Shown here in pieces: positions 60,665-64,000 of a stretch of 64,000 nucleotides of DNA. Where the stretch lies: NCBI RefSeq assembly GCF_026967985.1, contig NZ_JAPVBJ010000009.1:1-64000 (forward strand), given 5' to 3'. The notes below the pieces were generated by a model. That model was not told the DNA's origin. It did not search any database and saw only the letters and a program-made list of their open reading frames with translations. Both the position numbers and the translations under genes were made by a program. The DNA is from Modestobacter sp. VKM Ac-2984 (lineage in GTDB: Bacteria; Actinomycetota; Actinomycetes; Mycobacteriales; Geodermatophilaceae). Within the stretch, counting starts at the first letter, position 1; each line of letters starts with the position of its first letter.

Positions 60665-62749
60665 ATGAGCAAGTCACTACTGGAGCAACTGCCGGGCATC
60701 GTCGCAGCTGGTAAGCGGCAGGCTGCGCAGATCTTGGAGCAGCTGGATGGACGCAACCGCGTGACGCTGCAGACCCGCGAGCTCGTGATCCCGTCCAAGG
60801 ACACCGCAAGCCTTGATCTCTTTCGACGGGTGACGCAGGAGAGGGGCAACGGGGATGGCACCAACGGCGATCAACTAAACCGGCTCGTTTACGGTGACAA
60901 CCTGCTCGCCATGGCCGCCCTGCTCGCTGGCGACGACGACACGCCGAGCCTTCGCGGGAAGATCGACCTGATTTACATCGACCCGCCTTTCGACTCGAAG
61001 ATGGACTACCGCACCAGGATCACACTGCCGGGCGTGACCATCGACCAGAAGCCGACGGTCATGGAACAGTTCGCATACTCAGACACTTGGGCAGACGGCA
61101 CCGCGTCATACCTCGCGATGATTACGCCGCGTCTCGCCCTTATGAGAGAACTACTTTCCGATCGTGGTTCGATCTACGTGCATCTCGATTGGCACGTAGC
61201 CCACTACGTCAAGATCGTCCTGGACGAACTCTTTGGCAAGGACAACCTAGTCAACGAGTTGGTCTGGAAGCGCGGACACGCCCACAGCGATTCAAAGCAA
61301 GGGTCCGCGCATTTTGGTCGGCTGCACGACGTCCTCTTTCTCTACGCAAAGAGAGAGGAGGATTACTACTTCAAGATGCAGTACGACCCATACACCCGGG
61401 AGTACATCGACAAGTACTACAAGAACGTCGAGCCTGAGACGGGGCGCCGGTACTGGCTTGATAACCTCCAAGGTCCCGGCGGAGCCGCCAAGGGTAATCC
61501 GTACTACGAGGTCATGGGCGTCAAACGCTATTGGCGCTACAGCGAGCAGCGCATGAAGCAACTCATTGATGAAGGCCGGGTGGTCCAGACCAATCCTGGA
61601 ACTGTCCCCAAGTACGTGCGCTACCTGGACGAGATGCCTGGTCGTCCTGTCCAGGACATCTGGGACGACCTGAAGAGTCTCGGTGGACTCGGGGCGAAGG
61701 TGGATGAACGTGTTGGCTACGCCACCCAAAAGCCAGCCATCCTACTCGAGCGCATCATCGAGGCCTCATGTCCCGAGGGCGGGACCGTAGCTGACTTCTT
61801 CGTCGGCTCGGGAACCACAGCAGCCGTAGCCGAGAAGCTTGGGCGGCAGTGGGTTGTCTCCGACCTCGGCAAACCTGCCGCCATGATCACCCGCAAGCGC
61901 CTGATCGATCAGGATGCTAAGCCGTTTCTGTATCAAGCCATTGGTGACTACCAGGTTGAACAGGCCCGTTCCACTTTAGGCCGATCCTTCCGTGTCGCCG
62001 ATCTCGCCAAGGTTGTTCTCGACCTCTTTGGAGCACTCCCCCTTCCGCCGGAAGACAACGTCAATGGAAGCTTGGGACGCCTTCCGAACACCCGGACATT
62101 GGTGTTCGCCGACAGTCCCTCGAAGTTGACCACCGTGTCGAGCCTGCGCCGTGCCCAAGGATACCGGGACAGCAAGCTCGGAGGCTTCGACAAGGTCACC
62201 GTCCTCGGTTGGAACTTCTCGGCCGGAATCGGGCAGGACATCGCAGCACTCAATGACCCCAACCTCGAAGTCTTGGTTATCCCTCCAGACTTGCTGGACC
62301 GGCTGAAGAAGAAGGGTGCCGACAAGCTCGCCAGCGAGATTCGGTTCGCCAGCCTCCAGTACCTTCAGGCCACGGTCGCCTCGCGCAAGGAAGTCGGTGA
62401 CGGCGAAGAGCTGCGGGTCGATCTGCAGAACTACGTGCTCCTGTCTCCGGAGGCAATCAGCCTGGACGACAAGAATCGTGAGCTACTGCGGCAAGTTATG
62501 AATGCTGAGCCTCTCGCCCTGATCGAGTATTGGGCGATCGATCCCGACTATGACGGCGAAGTGTTCCGTTCCGTCTGGCAGGACTATAGGGGAAACGCCG
62601 ACAACGATGACGACCCCCTGCGCGTGATGACGTCCGCGCAGTTGCAACTGTCTCGCAAGGACAGCGCCCGTCGCGTCTGCATCAGGGCCGTAGATGTATT
62701 CGGGTTCGAGTCCGAGGTCGTCATCCCCGGCGTGGAGGTCAACTCATGA
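60665..62749 (+). CDS. mod: Type III restriction-modification DNA methyltransferase (Mod)
   Basis: A 694-residue N6-adenine methyltransferase of the beta order: catalytic DLIYIDPPFDSK (DPPF near 106) precedes the S-adenosylmethionine site GGTVADFFVGSGTTAAVAEKL (near 379). The region between and the C-terminal 250 residues (including FDKVTVLGWNFSAG) are typical of Mod subunits that recognise the target. It methylates one strand of an asymmetric site and forms the complex with Res. Codon choice is less GC-biased than in neighbouring genes, suggesting recent acquisition. The stop overlaps the res start by four bases (ATGA). Confidence 0.88.
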   Translation: MSKSLLEQLPGIVAAGKRQAAQILEQLDGRNRVTLQTRELVIPSKDTASLDLFRRVTQERGNGDGTNGDQLNRLVYGDNLLAMAALLAGDDDTPSLRGKIDLIYIDPPFDSKMDYRTRITLPGVTIDQKPTVMEQFAYSDTWADGTASYLAMITPRLALMRELLSDRGSIYVHLDWHVAHYVKIVLDELFGKDNLVNELVWKRGHAHSDSKQGSAHFGRLHDVLFLYAKREEDYYFKMQYDPYTREYIDKYYKNVEPETGRRYWLDNLQGPGGAAKGNPYYEVMGVKRYWRYSEQRMKQLIDEGRVVQTNPGTVPKYVRYLDEMPGRPVQDIWDDLKSLGGLGAKVDERVGYATQKPAILLERIIEASCPEGGTVADFFVGSGTTAAVAEKLGRQWVVSDLGKPAAMITRKRLIDQDAKPFLYQAIGDYQVEQARSTLGRSFRVADLAKVVLDLFGALPLPPEDNVNGSLGRLPNTRTLVFADSPSKLTTVSSLRRAQGYRDSKLGGFDKVTVLGWNFSAGIGQDIAALNDPNLEVLVIPPDLLDRLKKKGADKLASEIRFASLQYLQATVASRKEVGDGEELRVDLQNYVLLSPEAISLDDKNRELLRQVMNAEPLALIEYWAIDPDYDGEVFRSVWQDYRGNADNDDDPLRVMTSAQLQLSRKDSARRVCIRAVDVFGFESEVVIPGVEVNS

Positions 62750-64000
62750 CTCAGCCTCGTGACCTTTTTCCATTAGCCACTGGTCTGGCTAAGCGGGTCG
62801 ACGGCCAGATTCCGGATCTCGTTATGGGCCTCTCGCCAGACTTGTTGGAGGGAGTGACGCCAACCACAGCGGAGCTGCTCAAGTTCTGGTTTCAACAGGA
62901 CTACTGCGACCTGCGTGTCCTGAACTTCCACGAGGGACAACGCGCCGCGATCCTGCACATCATCTACGCCCACGAGGTCATCGGGGCGCGCAGCTTGCGT
63001 GAGCTATACGAGGCAGTCGCCGGCGATGCCATGCTTAATGGGGGCGTGCTTGGGGAGGTGACCCGTGACCGCCACGCGCATCCGAAGTACGCCGCGAAGA
63101 TGGCGACCGGCACCGGCAAGACGTGGGTCTTGAATGCACTATTGGTCTGGCAGTACCTCAACAAGCTGGCCAGCCCAAGCGACGAGCGCTTCACCAGCAA
63201 CTTTCTGCTCGTCGCGCCAGGTCTGATCGTCTATGACCGCCTGCTTGATTCGTTCCAGGGCAAAGCCGTGGGAGGTGAGCGAGACTTCATCACCAGCGAC
63301 ATCTACCAGCAGCGGGACTTGTTCGTCCCAGAGAACTACCGCACTCAGGTCTTCGGCTTCCTGCAATCCTCCGTGGTTACCAAAGCGGAGATCGGTCGTA
63401 AGGTCACCGGCTCCGGCCTGGTGGCGATCACTAACTGGCACCTGCTGGCCGGCCAGGAAGATCCGGACTTTGTCGCTGCCGAGGACGTGGAGGCTCCTGG
63501 TCGCGAAATCGATGCCAAGGCAGCGGTGGAGAGCTTCTTCCCGCTCACCCCGGGCACAGCAGCCGGCAACGCCCTTGATGTGCTGGATCGTCGCTTCTTG
63601 CGCGGTGGTCCGCTTGAGGCCTTGAAGGACCTGCCAGACCTGATGGTGTTCAACGATGAGGCACACCACATCCACGAGGTCCGTAAGGCCGACGAGGTCA
63701 CCGACGTCGAGTGGCAGAAGTCCCTGACGGAGATTGCCTCCACCAAAGGCTCCTGTTTCATACAGATCGACTTCTCCGCGACTCCATACAACGAAGTTGG
63801 TTCGGGGAGCAAGAGAGGACGCCAATACTTCCCGCACATCATTGTCGACTTCGATTTGTCCTCGGCCATGCGGGCGGGTCTCGTCAAAGCTCTCGCGCTA
63901 GACAAACGCAAAGACGTTGCTTCTCTGCCGCTGGACTTCAAGGCTGAGCGTGACGAGCAGAATCGCGTCACCGGGCTGTCGCAGGGCCAGCGGGTAATGC
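62746..64000 (+). CDS. res: Type III restriction enzyme helicase subunit (Res), partial
   Basis: 418 codons are visible before the window ends. The SF2 helicase core has KMATGTGKTWVLNALLVWQY (Walker A near 120), FLLVAPGLIVYDRLLDSF, LMVFNDEAHHIHEV (DEAH-type box near 304) and QIDFSATPYNEVG (motif III near 342). The C-terminal PD-(D/E)XK nuclease expected of Res would lie beyond the edge. Res uses ATP to move or signal along DNA and cuts between two unmethylated sites. The ATG overlaps the mod stop, the standard arrangement for type III systems. Confidence 0.87.
   Translation, partial: MTQPRDLFPLATGLAKRVDGQIPDLVMGLSPDLLEGVTPTTAELLKFWFQQDYCDLRVLNFHEGQRAAILHIIYAHEVIGARSLRELYEAVAGDAMLNGGVLGEVTRDRHAHPKYAAKMATGTGKTWVLNALLVWQYLNKLASPSDERFTSNFLLVAPGLIVYDRLLDSFQGKAVGGERDFITSDIYQQRDLFVPENYRTQVFGFLQSSVVTKAEIGRKVTGSGLVAITNWHLLAGQEDPDFVAAEDVEAPGREIDAKAAVESFFPLTPGTAAGNALDVLDRRFLRGGPLEALKDLPDLMVFNDEAHHIHEVRKADEVTDVEWQKSLTEIASTKGSCFIQIDFSATPYNEVGSGSKRGRQYFPHIIVDFDLSSAMRAGLVKALALDKRKDVASLPLDFKAERDEQNRVTGLSQGQRVM

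Noticed and set aside
54277-64000. DISARM or BREX system
   Set aside because: An SNF2-like helicase, a PLD-helicase and a methyltransferase are present, but no DUF1998 proteins, PglX, PglZ or BrxC-like genes were seen. The methyltransferase pairs with a type III Res subunit.
1-64000. CRISPR arrays, tRNA or rRNA genes
   Set aside because: No regularly spaced direct repeats, and no cloverleaf or rRNA-like stretches were noticed while reading. Absence by eye is not proof for tRNA genes.

Overview
The window is very GC-rich DNA with GTG starts, stop-start overlaps and dense gene packing. It looks like a chromosome segment of a high-GC actinobacterium. The gene families (GH63-type glucosidase, CtpH/CtpI-like P-type ATPase, GAP1/GTPase operon, DUF5925-type AAA protein) suggest a soil or rock actinobacterium of the Geodermatophilaceae kind; that placement is inference. 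No rRNA, tRNA or CRISPR array was recognised.

Positions 1-11.8 kb hold housekeeping and accessory genes. In order: the tail of an IS3-type transposase, a broken endonuclease/exonuclease/phosphatase (EEP) gene, a zinc-ribbon protein, a PD-(D/E)XK protein, a membrane-anchored receiver-like protein lacking its phospho-acceptor Asp, a large glucosidase, a lipoprotein, a frameshifted zinc alcohol dehydrogenase, and two tandem 588-residue GGDEF-EAL proteins. Positions 12.0-16.2 kb form one tight operon: tail-anchored Ser/Thr kinase, 45-residue membrane peptide, zinc-ribbon GTPase and a GAP1-like protein. This resembles the GTPase-centred conflict systems known from comparative genomics. A second copy of the 3' end of that operon, including its hairpin, lies at 21.2-21.4 kb in front of an AAA ATPase.

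Positions 16.3-38.9 kb mix a matrixin-like protease, four type II toxin-antitoxin loci (one decayed), the intact EEP paralogue, an operon of NERD helicase plus DnaQ-BRCT exonuclease, and a P-type ATPase. It also holds an ADP-ribose-themed divergent pair: an NrtR-like Nudix/winged-helix regulator and an ADP-ribosylglycohydrolase fused to a cysteine phosphatase.

From 39 kb to the end the window is a defence island. It holds a 1943-residue DUF4011-type helicase, a McrBC pair, a degenerate IS5-type element, an EcsC-like protein, a PLD/DEAD/DUF3427-type helicase, an overlapping UvrD-like plus SNF2/RapA-like helicase pair, a NucS-like nuclease cut off by an IS3 remnant, and a type III restriction-modification operon (mod complete, res running off the edge). 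Two helicase genes in this island, 12 kb apart, share an upstream element with identical spacing to their start codons. That points to common regulation and is the most unexpected signal in the window.
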